In this document: positions 53,777 to 64,000 of the stretch, one piece after another
Layout of the letters: each line of letters starts with the position of its first letter
Numbering within the stretch: position 1 is the stretch's first letter
Assembly (NCBI GenBank): GCA_023935145.1
Contig: CM043698.1
Coordinates: forward strand, 41,503,501 to 41,567,500
Direction: 5' to 3'
Source: Bretschneidera sinensis
Lineage: Eukaryota; Streptophyta; Magnoliopsida; Brassicales; Akaniaceae
DNA length: 64,000 bases
Program-made: the position numbers and the translations under genes
The notes under the pieces: generated by a model
What the model was told of the DNA's origin: nothing
The model's input: only the letters and a program-made list of their open reading frames with translations
Database searches by the model: none

Positions 53777-54783
53777 CATTAGGAAGAAGTGCCTACATAA
53801 GTTCCAATAGAACAACCTCAAGAAGAGGTGCCGGCAGGCACAACTGCTGTTGGCAATATCTTGAATCTGACCTTGATACTCACTACGTTGGTCACTAAAC
53901 TGAAAAGTACCAACCAACAAATGGTTGCAAACAATTGATCGAGAGCGTCAACTATTCTATATTTGAAAACACTAATTATGTTTACTAGAGGGAAATGTAG
54001 CTAAATCTCAAACCATGCCTCAAATGGTTAACATTGTTGATGATAGTCCGACCAAGCACTAGTTGACCACTAGGTTATAAAGCCGATGTCTCAAGCAACT
54101 AGAAGGAATAATACCATTGGGGCTGAAAAGTACCAGGCTTCAGCATTAAGATTGGGAGGAAATTTTGGAACTTACCAACTTGGTTCTTCCAACAAATCAC
54201 CCATCCGATCCAATCCTACAGTAACGAAAAGTTCGTCAGAGTCAGTCAACCTAAACTCTTAAGCCACGGCTATAAACCAAGTTGATGTGGATCATCTGAC
54301 CATATTGATTCAAGAACTAGATGGGTCACGCTTGAAACAAGAAGGTAGCTCAAAGATGAAAGAAAACGACTAGCAATCAATCACAAACTCCGATTAATAT
54401 TAGATTCCATCTCTTAATAGTGAGAGCAAAAAAAAGATCAGGGGGTATTCCACCTCAATCAACATGGCAACACACTTTGATAGGACTAGAGTGTCTGATG
54501 ATGCCACAGAGAAAATAAATAGTAAATCATTGACTGACGAAATAGAAGATGATGAGCTCAATGATGGCCACAATCAGTAATAAATTGGCCATGAAAGGCA
54601 TCACAATAACCCAAGTCAGTTAGATGACCCCAAAGTTCTAGACTAGCTAGACAAAAATATTGGTGTGCAAGAGTCAGACTACAAACTGATAGATCAATTA
54701 GAGGATAAGGTAAATTCATATAGCATTATGCCACCGAGTTTAATCTAGGAACAGAGCATTCAGACCGATCATGAAATTGATAA
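53777..54783 (+). other. E8 internal sequence, middle segment
   Basis: A short open reading of about 50 codons (EQPQEEVPAGTTAVGNILNL, near 53810-53935) looks gag-like in composition but matches no family I recognise. The rest is full of stops. Confidence 0.4.
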
Positions 54784-54788
54784 AGATG

Positions 54789-56113
54789 TGATAGGTGCTT
54801 AAATATTCATATTTAAGCCCCTTTATTTACATTTATTAAGTCCATAATTATGTTAATTTAGTCCATTTTACTTCATTTCTGTGTTTCACATGTGTTTATA
54901 GGGTCTTGGAGGAAAAAAGAAGCAAATTTGGCACTTAAAGAAAGAAATCTAGAAATCTTGTAGCAGCTTCTAGCTAAAGTGAAATCGAGCGCACTATTTG
55001 GTACGATCGAGTGCACAAGCACTCGTGCGCACACAAAGAAAGATCGAGCGCAGCCTTGTGATCGAGCGCACAACGAATGCGATCAAGTGCACATGTACGG
55101 GCATGAACAGTAAAATGGCAGAACCAGTTTTGGAAATAGAGGAGGATTTACATTTTAGGAAGTTTAGGGTTTCCAGAGTCTTCTAGGGTTATTCAACCCC
55201 TATAAATACACTTGTAAACACACACAAAAGACATCCCTTCTTTTATCTTTTGCTTAGCTTGGAGTTGTAAGCTTTGGAAAGGATTGAAAACCCATCTCCA
55301 CAGTATTCTTCAGGTTTTATATTTTATGTTTAGTTTATGTTATGATGCTTATCTTAGATAGCATGTGTAACTAACTCTTTATAGGGCTCGATTGAAGCCC
55401 TAGTTATGCTTTCCCATATATACATTCATTGATTATCTTTGCAATGGCCTTGACTATGATGCTTAACTTGATTACTACCTGTGTTTATTTAAATTCCTCA
55501 TGTGTGTATGTTTGATCAATATGTGCATGTGGTATGGATTAGTTAGTTAGACCAATTTGGATGATCGACTCCTGGGTCTGACAACGGTAACAAAAGATAT
55601 CCACACCGGATTCTTGGATTAATCAACATAGGAAACTGGGAGTAGATACCATGCCCTAGGTCTCATGTGGTTGTCGATTTCCATAAATCTTATGCTTTCT
55701 TAAGGAATAACTCAGTAGATACCATGTTGAATCCCTTAAGAAAGAAAAGAGTTATAGTAGATATCATGCCTAACTCAGTGCTTAAGGAAATCAATAGCTT
55801 AAGGAGTAGATACCATGCCCTTAGGTTGGCAACCATTAGGTATTCATATTAAGGCTAGTGCATTGACATATTACTCATTGGGAAAGTATAATTAGAGGTG
55901 GATATCAAAGCTCTATATTCTTATTATTATTAAATCACACTCAACTATTATTGCTATCTTTTTATCTTGAGAAACTGATTCTAAAAATGAAATTCACCAA
56001 TCCTTGTGGAAATGATCTCGCACTTGCACACTATGCTACCATTGACCTTGTGCACTTGCAAGTAAAACTGTACGATTATTTGCTTAGTTATTTAGGTAGA
56101 TAAATGCACAACA
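54789..56113 (+). mobile_element. Solo LTR of the E9 subfamily inserted in E8
   Basis: A 1325-bp LTR (TGATAGGTGCTTAAATATTC to GCACAACA) with perfect AGATG duplications (54784-54788 and 56114-56118) and no internal region, the product of recombination between two LTRs. It has the palindromic cluster (about 54983-55095), TATA box (about 55200) and R/U5 units (55640-55820). Closest to the E9 LTR at 58607. Confidence 0.92.
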
Positions 56114-56118
56114 AGATG

Positions 56119-57055
56119 CATCATATATCATATACCATCACCTTTGTTATAGGTGTCAATGTGAAATTGACCGCGTAAATCGATTGAAGACCAAGCAAAG
56201 TCTTCTGTACCAAAAAAGTGAAGTGGCCATCCTCTAGTCTTATAAAAAGGACTTCAACCAACAACTCCACAAGAAAATCCACCAAGGTAAGTTTGGGTAG
56301 AAATGAAGCATAAAGTTGGAGTCAAAGAGGCAGATCAAAATAAGTGCCAGGCTAAAAAATCGACGCAATGATAAGAAGTTTGATAGCAAAGCCAGGCTGT
56401 CAGGTCAGTAAAAGATAGCCAGGTTGTAAGGCCGACATACCATAGTCAGACCATAATAGTGATAGACTATTAGGATGTCAAATTGATCAAGATAGACTTG
56501 GAATAAATTAGAGCACTAATCCAAGTTGATAACAATGACCTAAAATAGTCGATGGCAAAGAAAAAATTCAATAATGAAAAGGAAAAAGTCCAAAGTGTTG
56601 ATAACAAGAAGTCCCAACTTAAAGTCCAATCAACTGTAAAATCAAAAGGTGAAAGAAAGAAGTCAATAGTCTATATTCCATCAATTGACAAGGTAAAAAA
56701 GGTGTTGCCACAAAATTTGAAGATCAACCTACTTGGTTTGTTCCATACTTGTTTGATGGCATTTCTTAGTGTTAGGTGAATAATCGATGGGTTTCAACAT
56801 ACATTTATCAACATCTCTGGCCGACTTGGCCAAGAATTGTATATGTTGCATGAGAAGAAAGTTGATTACCAGCTGAGATGGCTCAATAAGTACTAGCCAA
56901 GACTTTTTTCGACTTGGCATGGCCGATATAGTTATGTTGATTGGGCTTTTCAGGCCGATTTGGTGTTACATACAGATTTCTCCTCTATGCTGATTTATTT
57001 TGAATTACACAACTTGTCAAAAATTGATTGTTTTCAACAAGTCATGGGGGGCAAT
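56119..57055 (+). other. E8 internal sequence, last segment, with PPT
   Basis: A Lys-rich frame at 56552-56779 (MAKKKFNNEKEKVQSVDNKK start) has no recognisable domain and may be chance. The PPT ATGGGGGGCAAT lies at 57044-57055. Confidence 0.4.
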
Positions 57056-58126
57056 CGTTAACCCCTAATTTCAGGAAAAAAAATTTCCACACCGACACAT
57101 CAGTGAGCAAGCAGACAGATTTTGGTTTTCATTAGCATGAATGTCATCCTAGACTGGAAGCTTAAGATGATCTGGATTTATTTTTATCGGCGTGGACTAG
57201 GCAAAAGAATAAACTGTAGTTGACTTAGTCTTAACCCATTCCCTTGATTTCTCAAATAATTGAGCAAGTAGTTAGTTGAGAAAATCATGGCCCTAGTTTG
57301 AAGAAGTGGTTAATGGAAGATATTTTCTATCCATGAAGCATGATTAAATAATGGGTAGATATTTCCCTAGAAAAAGAATCATCATCAGCACAATCAGTGA
57401 GATTCGAGTTCGTTAGTTTGAGCTAAAGCAAAATTACGGTCGGATTTAGTCACATTGTCCTAAACTAGGTAGAATGTCGATTTGGTAAAGTCATGTTAAC
57501 AATGAGAATTCAAGAGTAGGCAATAGTTATTTTGACCAAGTCTTCCATGTGTCCACTTCCTACATGATCTCCAAAAATATCTCCAGGATTGGACAAAGTA
57601 GGAAGTCAATTCAAGAAAAGTGTGGGAGAAAATTAAGGAGCAAGAAATATAATTACCACCTATGGATGACTATAAATAAAAGAAGTATCAACAATTGAAA
57701 CTCCAACAAACTACCTACAATAACTCAAAAACAACAAACTCGGCGTCTTTTGTAAAGAACCAACTAAGATCTCTCTAACATCCTAATCTTTCATAATTTC
57801 TTCTATCTTTTCCAATCTCAATCTCCAATTGTAATTCTCCATTTTTTTTTCTTCCTCTTTGAAATATCTCTCATTCTCATTGCTTTCTTCCATTCTTAAT
57901 ACAAATTCTTAGTACTATTTATTTTTATAACTTGTATTACTTTTGAATTGCTATCTGTGATAGACCTCCATGAATCCAGGTTATTTTGTAACCCAAAATT
58001 ACTGTACAATTGTTTGATAGTCAAACTTGTCTAGGCTGACGTTTGGGTGCACTACAACACTTTGAAGATTCTAATTTTTGGCACACTCGCAACACATACA
58101 TACACTCGGACAGGTTACGAGGGATA
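57056..58126 (+). repeat. E8 3' LTR
   Basis: It begins CGTTAACC (TG decayed to CG) and lacks the MITE. TATA-like ACTATAAATAAAAG at about 57669-57682. Confidence 0.7.
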
Positions 58127-58178
58127 ATGGTTGTTAAATTATTTTTTCTACAATTATTTTTTTATCCAATGAATAATG

Positions 58179-58323
58179 GACACATGTCTACATTTGCTAA
58201 AGTATGCAGGTATAAACTTAACGCTGTTAGCCTTAATCGGCTAACGGTCATACCCAAAGTACTTAAACTTAACTTTTTAAACCTTTGGTACTGAAGTTCA
58301 ATAAGGCCAAACCATTGGGTACT
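58179..58323 (-). repeat. Right terminal inverted repeat enclosing E8
   Basis: On the minus strand from 58323 it reads AGTACCCAATGGTTTGGCCTT and follows 46971-47122, including the palindrome GTTAGCCTTAATCGGCTAAC (plus strand, 58226-58245). Confidence 0.6.
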
Positions 58324-58606
58324 TTTATGTATTTTTCTCTCAAATATATATTTACTAGGTCATCAGTTGGATCACGTTACAAAAATTTAGACTCATGATC
58401 CAATCGAAGCAATCGAGTTCAGTATTTTCTTAACCCAAATCAAACTAAAAAAATATAACCCAACTCAATTCATTACATTGATTTGAATCTGTTTGACTGT
58501 TTGACTAATTTCGCTGCTCACTCCTACCAAAGATGATTCGACAATTTGGTGCGTTATTACCAAAACTTACATGCATGTGTCACGAACCGCGTGGGACCCA
58601 CATGTT
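58324..58606. other. Short intergenic spacer
   Basis: AT-rich; no feature seen. It ends in ATGTT next to the E9 LTR, the expected position of that element's duplication, whose partner is outside the window. Confidence 0.4.
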
Positions 58607-59947
58607 TGATAGGTGCTTAAATATTCATATTTAAGCCCCCTTATTTACATTTATTAGGTCCTTAGTTATGTTAATTTAGTTCATTTTACTTCATTTGTGT
58701 GTTTCACATGTGTTTTATAGGTCTTAGAAGAAAAGAAGCAGTTTTGGCACTTAAAGGAAGAAGCTTGGAAATCCTGGAGCAGTCTCTGGTCAAGCTGCAA
58801 TCGATCGCACCATGCAATGCGATTGAGCGCACATTGCGATCGTGTGCACACAAGAAAGATTGAGCGCACACTGCGATCGAGTGCAAGACGTGTGCGATCG
58901 AGCGCACATGTACGGGGGTGAACAGTAAACTGCAGAACCCTATTTTGGAAATAAGAGAGTTTTTACGGTTTAGGAAGTCTAGGGTTTCCTGCACCTTCTA
59001 GGACTACTAAAGCCCTATAAATACACCTGTAAAGCACAAACAAATCACCACCTCTGAGAGATCACTTTTATCTTTTGCTTAAGCTTGGAGTTTTAGGCTT
59101 TGGAGAGGATTGACAACCCGTCTCCCTAGAATTCTTCGGGTTTTATATTTCATGCTTAGTTTATATATGATTTTTATTTTAGACAACATGTGTAACTAAC
59201 TTTCTTATAGGGCTCGATTGAAGCCCTAGTTATGTTTTTCTATATATTTTTTCATTGATAATCTTTGCCAATAGTCTTTATTATGTTGTTTAACTTGATT
59301 AATGCTTGTGTCTATTTAAATTCCTCATATGTATGTGTATGGCCAGCGTATGCATATGGCATGGACCTGTTAGTTAGATCAATTTGGATGACTGAGTCCT
59401 GGGTCTAACATTCGTAACAAAAGATATCCACACCGGATTCTTGGATTAATCAACATGAAAAACCGAGAGTAGATACCATGTCGTAGGTCTCATGTGGTTG
59501 TCGATTTCCATAGTACTTATGCTTTCTTAAGGAACAACTCAAGCAGATACCATGCTGAATCCCTTAAGGAAGAAAAGAGTTAGAGTAGATACCATGCCTA
59601 ACTCGTTGCTTAGGGAGATCAATAGCTTAAGAAGTAGATACCATGCCCTTAGGTTGGCAACCAGTAGGTATACATGATAAGGCTAGTGCACTGATACATT
59701 ATACAATTGGGAAAGTATGACTAGTGGTGGATATCAAAGCCTTATATCTTTATTATTATCACTCATATTCAACAGTTATTTTATTTCTTTTTAGTTTAAA
59801 GAAACTAATTCTAAAAACTGAACTTTACCAATCCCTGTGGAGATGATCTTTCTTTCGCACACTACACTACACTGTCGACCTTGTGCACTTGCAAGTAAAA
59901 CTAGTACGATTATCTGCTTAATTATTTAGGTATATAATCACCCAACA
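58607..59947 (+). repeat. E9 5' LTR (1341 bp)
   Basis: It begins TGATAGGTGCTTAAATATTC and ends CCCAACA. Palindromic GCGATCGAGCGC cluster at 58797-58912, TATA box CCTATAAATAC near 59014-59024, R/U5 units at 59467-59648. Confidence 0.9.
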
Positions 59948-59953
59948 AGTTTT

Positions 59954-59971
59954 TGGCGCCGTTGCCGGGGA
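59954..59971 (+). other. E9 primer-binding site (tRNA-Asp)
   Basis: TGGCGCCGTTGCCGGGGA is an exact complement of the plant tRNA-Asp(GTC) 3' end including CCA, as I know that tRNA. Confidence 0.9.
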
Positions 59972-60235
59972 TTGTGCTAAAGTTTCTTTTAGAATTACTT
60001 TCATTTGAACATTATTATTATTATTATTATTTTATTTTCTATTTACCATCTTTATTTTTGTTTTTCATCAAAACCTAATTGAGTTACTTTCTGTTTCAGG
60101 CATCAAACCCTAGATCACACTTTATGTGATACTTGGGATCGATCACAGCCTTCTGTGCGATCGAGCGTAAATAGGACAGAGAGTTACCCGAGCAGCAGAG
60201 TGAATTGCTGCACTGAAGCTAGTGTGACTTGATTT
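59972..60235 (+). other. E9 leader
   Basis: T-rich tract ending CTTTCTGTTTCAG near 60099, then two palindromic units (60137-60170), then the gag ATG at 60236. Confidence 0.6.
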
Positions 60236-62941
60236 ATGCACGGACTTCGATCCTGACATCCAACATTCTTTCTCCTTGATCCCAAGCTTGAACGGACCAT
60301 CCGACAAAGGCTTAGAGACAACTTCGAGGAGAACAAAGAAGAAGTCGAGAAAGAAACACCAATGGTGGAACAGCTTGAAAACCAGCAACCACCTGCACGA
60401 GTACCGATGAAGCACTCCTTCATCCCACGGAACATTGATCAACCATCATGCATTGCATATCAACCTGAGGCGGTGGAAAACTATTACATATCTCCGCAAA
60501 TCTTGAATTCTTTGACTCATTATAGGGGAACTCCTAATGAAGATCCACACTTGCACCTCCGAGAATTTTTTGATCTTTGCAAGTTCCAGCACATACAAGG
60601 CCTAGACCAAGAAGGAATAAGGTTAATTTTGTTCCCTTTTTCCTTGAAAGATAATGCTAAACTATGGTATAATTCTTTGCTTATAGTTTCCATCCACAGT
60701 TGGGACGAGTTGGCAAGCAAGTTCTTGAGGAAGTTTTTCCCAGCCCAAAAGATGAGGCAAATGAGGAAGGAGATCCAGTCCTTCCAACAAAAAGATGGAG
60801 ACCTCTTCTTCGAAGCATGGGGACACTTCAACGAGCTGCTACTCAAATGCCCACACCACAACCTGCCTCAAGATGAATTGATACAAGCCCTTTATGAAGG
60901 TTTAAACGACACTAACAAAAGTATTGTTGATTCAAGTTATGGAGAAGTGTTGATGGAGAAAAGTAGCGAAGAAGCGATGGAACTCTTCGAAACCCTCAGT
61001 GAACACACTCAGTAGTTTTCCTCTAGAGGTAGACAAGGAGTCAAGAGCAGAGGTATGTATGAGGTTACTCTGAATAGTGGACCCTCTGCCCAAATAGCTG
61101 CTTTGGAGAAGAAGCTAGATACAAGGCTAGATATGATTGTAAAAGCCATGACTACTCAAAATGCCTCATCCAGCCTACCATCCACCTCACTCCAGGTATG
61201 TGCAATATGTTCTCAATACGACCATAATACTGATACATGTCCTTTGTACTCATCTGCAGACCCGGAACAAGCCAACTACGTGGGGCCTAACAACTATCCA
61301 CTGAAGAATAACCCATATGCCAACACTTACAACCCTGGATGGCGAAACCACCCAAATTTCTCATGGAGCAACAATCAAGACAGTCAAGGGCAGCACAGAA
61401 ACTTCCAACCAGCAGCCCAAACTATTTCTGAACCAAAGAAGAACGACCTTGAAAGTATTGTGAGACAACTGGCCACTCAGCAGTAGCAATTTATGACGTC
61501 ACAAGAACAATTCATGACTCAGCAGAAACAGATCACTGCAGCACATGAGCAAGCAATTCAAAGACTAGTGGTACAAATGAGACAACTAACTAAAGAGCTC
61601 AGTGGCAGAAAGTAAGGAGAGCTCCCTGCTCAAACACTACCTAACCCTGGGGGACATCAACAATTAAACGCTGTGATAACCCTGAAAAATGGCAAGGTAA
61701 TAGGGTCCGATGAATCTGCAACAGCATCCAAAGAAAAACCATCGGCGTCAAGGGTAAGGGAAACGGAGAAGGTGAATGCTCCACCCTTCCTGCAAATGTT
61801 AGTAAAACAAAAGAAAGACAATAAACTAATTGATATTTTTGAAACCTTGCGAAAAATAGAGATTAATATTCCTTTGTTAGATGCCATTAAACAAATTCTT
61901 GCATATGCTAAATTTTTGAAAGATTATTGCACTAACAAAAGGAAATTTCAAGAACATCAGACAGTTGCCTTAGCTGAAGAGGTAAGTGCTGTGCTTCTAA
62001 GAAAATTACCATCTAAACTGAAAGATCCGGCTAGTTTTACTATTCCTTGTAGGCTAGGTGACCAGCTGTTCGAGCATGCACTATTGGATCTAAGAGTGAG
62101 TGTCAACCTGCTGCCATACAGTGTATATGAGACACTAGGTTTGGGGGAGCTTCAACCAATCTCCGTCACTTTGCAATTAACAGACATAAGCATCAAACGA
62201 CCGAGAGGTCTCCTTGAAGACGTGTTGGTAAGAGTAGGTAAATTTGTTATACCTGCTGATTTTGTAGTATTAGATATGGAAGAATGTACTTTACCATTAC
62301 CTCTCCCAATCATCCTAGGATGCCCCTTTATGATAACTGCTGACACTAATATTAGTGTAAAAAGGGGTGTAGTCACTATGAAAGTAAATAATGAGGAGAT
62401 AGAATTTAAAGTATTTAATACATCAAAATTAGTCAATGAGGATAATGAATATTCTAATGTGAGCTTCATACAAGATGTTGTTAAGGCAGTTTCTCAGGTC
62501 CATCACACTATTCAATCGGAGACCATCCCCAATCATAAGGACACAAGAATAGACATTAGGCCGGAGGAGGACAATGTGATTAAAGATGTCAATAGAGCTG
62601 TGCACCGTTTCACAAACACACCAAAGCCTTCAAGTAAGTATCCTTCTCCATTTGAATCTCTCATACCCACTAATATTACTCTTCTTCCATCCATTGTCCA
62701 GGCACTAGCATTGGAACTAAAGCAGCTACCCGAACATTTAACATATGCCTACTTGGGAGAAAAGAAGACCTTACCTGTTATTGTAGCTGCTAACTTGAGT
62801 AGTGGAGAAGAAGGGAAGCTGTTAAGAGTTCTTAGGGAGCATAGATCTGCCATTAGATGGACCATTGCTGACATTAAGGGGATAAGTCCAGCAAAATGCA
62901 TGCATAGTATTCACCTTGAAGAAGAAGCAAGGCCCACTTGA
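60236..62941 (+). pseudogene. E9 gag-protease frame, five in-frame stops
   Basis: A single frame of 902 codons from ATG 60236 (MHGLRS) to the TGA at 62939, interrupted at 60254 (TGA), 61013 (TAG), 61484 (TAG) and about 61613 (TAA). Domains: Gag capsid-like region (about 60480-60990, LNSLTHYRGTPNEDPHLHLR, KLWYNSLLIVSIHSWDELAS, MRQMRKEIQSFQQKDGD); zinc knuckle CAICSQYDHNTDTC (about 61204-61245); Gln-rich coil (61430-61600); FETLRKIEINIPLLDAIKQ (61837-61893); aspartic protease (about 62060-62360). The protease site reads D-L-R-V where E1/E2 have D-L-G-A, so the enzyme would be inactive. The RT begins directly downstream. Confidence 0.88.
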
Positions 62942-64000
62942 GATGCTCAAAGAAGACTTAACCCACACATGAAAGAGGTAGTAAAAGCCAAGGTATTAAA
63001 GCTACTAGATGTTGACATCATCTACCCTATATCGGATAGCGAATGGGTGAGTCCGGTCCAAGTTGTTCCTAAAAAGAGTGGGATTACCGTTGTAAAAAAA
63101 TGAAAATGAGGAGCTCTTACCTACGAGAAAACAACGGGTTGGAGAGTATGCATTGATTACTGGAAACTGAACAAAGTAACTAGAAAATATCATTTCCCCC
63201 TGCCATTCATTAATCAAATGCTAGAGAGGTTAGCCGGTCACAGTTATTACTGCTTCTTGGATGGGTATAGTGGATACAATCAAATTGCCATAGCACCTGA
63301 GGATCAAGAAAAGACTACCTTCACATGTCCTTTCGATACATTTGCTTATAGAAGAATGCCATTCGGTTTATGCAACGCACCAGCCACTTTTCAAAGATGT
63401 ATGATGAGCATTTTTTCCGATATGGTTGAGAAATATATTGAGGTGTTCATGGATGATTTTAGCATCTTTGGTTCTAATTTCGATGAGTGCCTAAATAATT
63501 TAGAAAATGTCCTAAAGAGATGTGAGGAGAGTAATTTAGTGCTAAATTGGGAGAAATATCACTTCATGGTTCAACAAGGTATTGTGTTGGGGCACTCCAT
63601 CTCAAACAGAGGTATCGAGGTAGACAAGGCTAAGATAGACATCATTTCAAAACTACCTCCCCCTCTCACAATCAAAGGCATTAGAAGTTTCCTTGGACAT
63701 GCCGGTTTCTATAGAAGATTCATCAAGGACTTCTCCAAAATCTCAATACCTCTTTGTGCATTATTGGCTAAGGATACCAAGTTTGAATGGAATGATGATT
63801 GCATGCAAGCTTTCAACACCTTGAAGAATGTTCTCTCCTCTGCCCCAATAATGATGACACCAGATTGGAATCTCCCTTTAGAATTAATGTGTGATGCGAG
63901 TGACTTTGCCTTGGGAGCTGTCTTAGGTCAAAGAATCAATAAGGTACCTCATGCTATTTACTATGCTTCTAGAACTTTAAATGATGCTCAGCTTAACTAT
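62942..64000 (+). pseudogene. E9 reverse transcriptase and RNase H start, partial
   Basis: Continuation of the polyprotein after the TGA at 62939: RRLNPHMKEVVKAKVLKL, a disturbed stretch at about 63093-63150 with an extra base and a compensating loss, then GWRVCIDYWKLNKVTRKYHF, CFLDGYSGYNQIAIAPEDQ, YRRMPFGLCNAPATFQRC, the catalytic box EVFMDDFSIFG (about 63440-63472), a thumb/connection (SFLGHAGFYRRFIKDFSK) and an RNase H start with LELMCDASDFALGAVLGQR (about 63883-63939). From about 63150 to 64000 it is open. F-M-D-D is intact, so this is the best preserved polymerase domain in the window. Athila/Tat type by sequence style. Confidence 0.88.

Larger units (their letters stand above)
47216..58126 (+). 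mobile_element. E8: LTR element without recognisable genes, host of E7 and a solo LTR
   Basis: Direct repeats 47216 to about 48522 and 57056 to about 58126 are LTRs. A PBS-like TGGCACACCCAGTGAG follows the first (48529) and a PPT, ATGGGGGGCAAT (57044-57055), precedes the second. Internal sequence: 48523-48611, 53777-54783 and 56119-57055 (about 2 kb), with no gag or pol signature. Insertions: E7 with CCCAT duplications and a solo LTR with AGATG duplications. LTR end positions are uncertain by a few bases. Confidence 0.7.
58607..64000 (+). mobile_element. E9: Athila-like element with pol, running off the window
   Basis: 5' LTR 58607-59947, PBS 59954-59971, leader, gag-protease 60236-62941 and reverse transcriptase to the window end. 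It is the only member of the E1/E2/E7 family here with pol sequence. Integrase, any env-like gene and the 3' LTR would lie beyond 64000. Confidence 0.92.

Noticed and set aside
56552..56779. Lys-rich 75-residue frame in E8.
   Set aside because: No recognisable domain and surrounded by stops; kept only as a remark in the E8 entry.

Overview
The window is angiosperm nuclear DNA, most likely from a eudicot: an LTR-retrotransposon-rich block holding one recognisable host gene, a four-exon NAC transcription factor on the minus strand (30953-32975). Nothing bacterial, viral or organellar is seen. Nearly everything else is nested retroelements. I resolved them from paired LTRs, target-site duplications (TSDs), primer-binding sites (PBS), polypurine tracts (PPT) and broken gag/pol frames. 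Names E1-E9 and C1 are local labels.

Layout. (1) 1-13158: E1, a minus-strand Athila-like gag-protease element cut off by the window start. A plus-strand relative, E2 (3710-10542), is inserted in its gag. (2) 13256-30196: C1, a minus-strand Copia element. It is split by E3 (17465-28876), a minus-strand Gypsy chromovirus, which is itself split by E4 (19783-24535), a young plus-strand chromovirus. (3) 30197-37204: the NAC gene with its flanks and AT-rich intergenic DNA. (4) 37205-44655: E5, a minus-strand Copia remnant split by E6 (37959-44218), a plus-strand gag-only Gypsy element. Next come a Copia reverse-transcriptase fragment in opposite orientation and a TRIM-like miniature element (to 45444). 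(5) 46971-58323: a pair of about 150-bp terminal inverted repeats enclosing E8 (47216 to about 58126), an LTR element with no recognisable coding capacity. E8 carries E7 (48617-53771, a deleted relative of E1/E2), a solo LTR (54789-56113) and a 221-bp MITE in one of its LTRs. (6) 58607-64000: E9, an Athila-like element with gag, protease and reverse transcriptase that runs off the window. It is the only E1/E2/E7 relative here with visible pol and so a model for the partner that could mobilise them.

How it fits together. E1, E2, E7, the solo LTR and E9 share LTR design, a tRNA-Asp-type PBS, a gag leader ending in a splice-acceptor-like sequence and the gag/protease frame. E1, E2 and E7 lack reverse transcriptase, RNase H and integrase. 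E6 has an unrelated LTR and gag yet shares about 340 bp of 3' sequence with E1/E2. No element looks competent. Premature stops are almost all at Gln, Trp or Arg codons one C-to-T or G-to-A change from sense, as expected of long-methylated DNA. The most interesting signals are non-coding: clusters of short palindromes upstream of the TATA box in several unrelated LTR families, a conserved tandemly duplicated block in the 3' region of E1/E2/E7, and repeated units in the R/U5 part of the LTRs. All coordinates were read by eye without alignment software; outer limits of degenerate elements are approximate.
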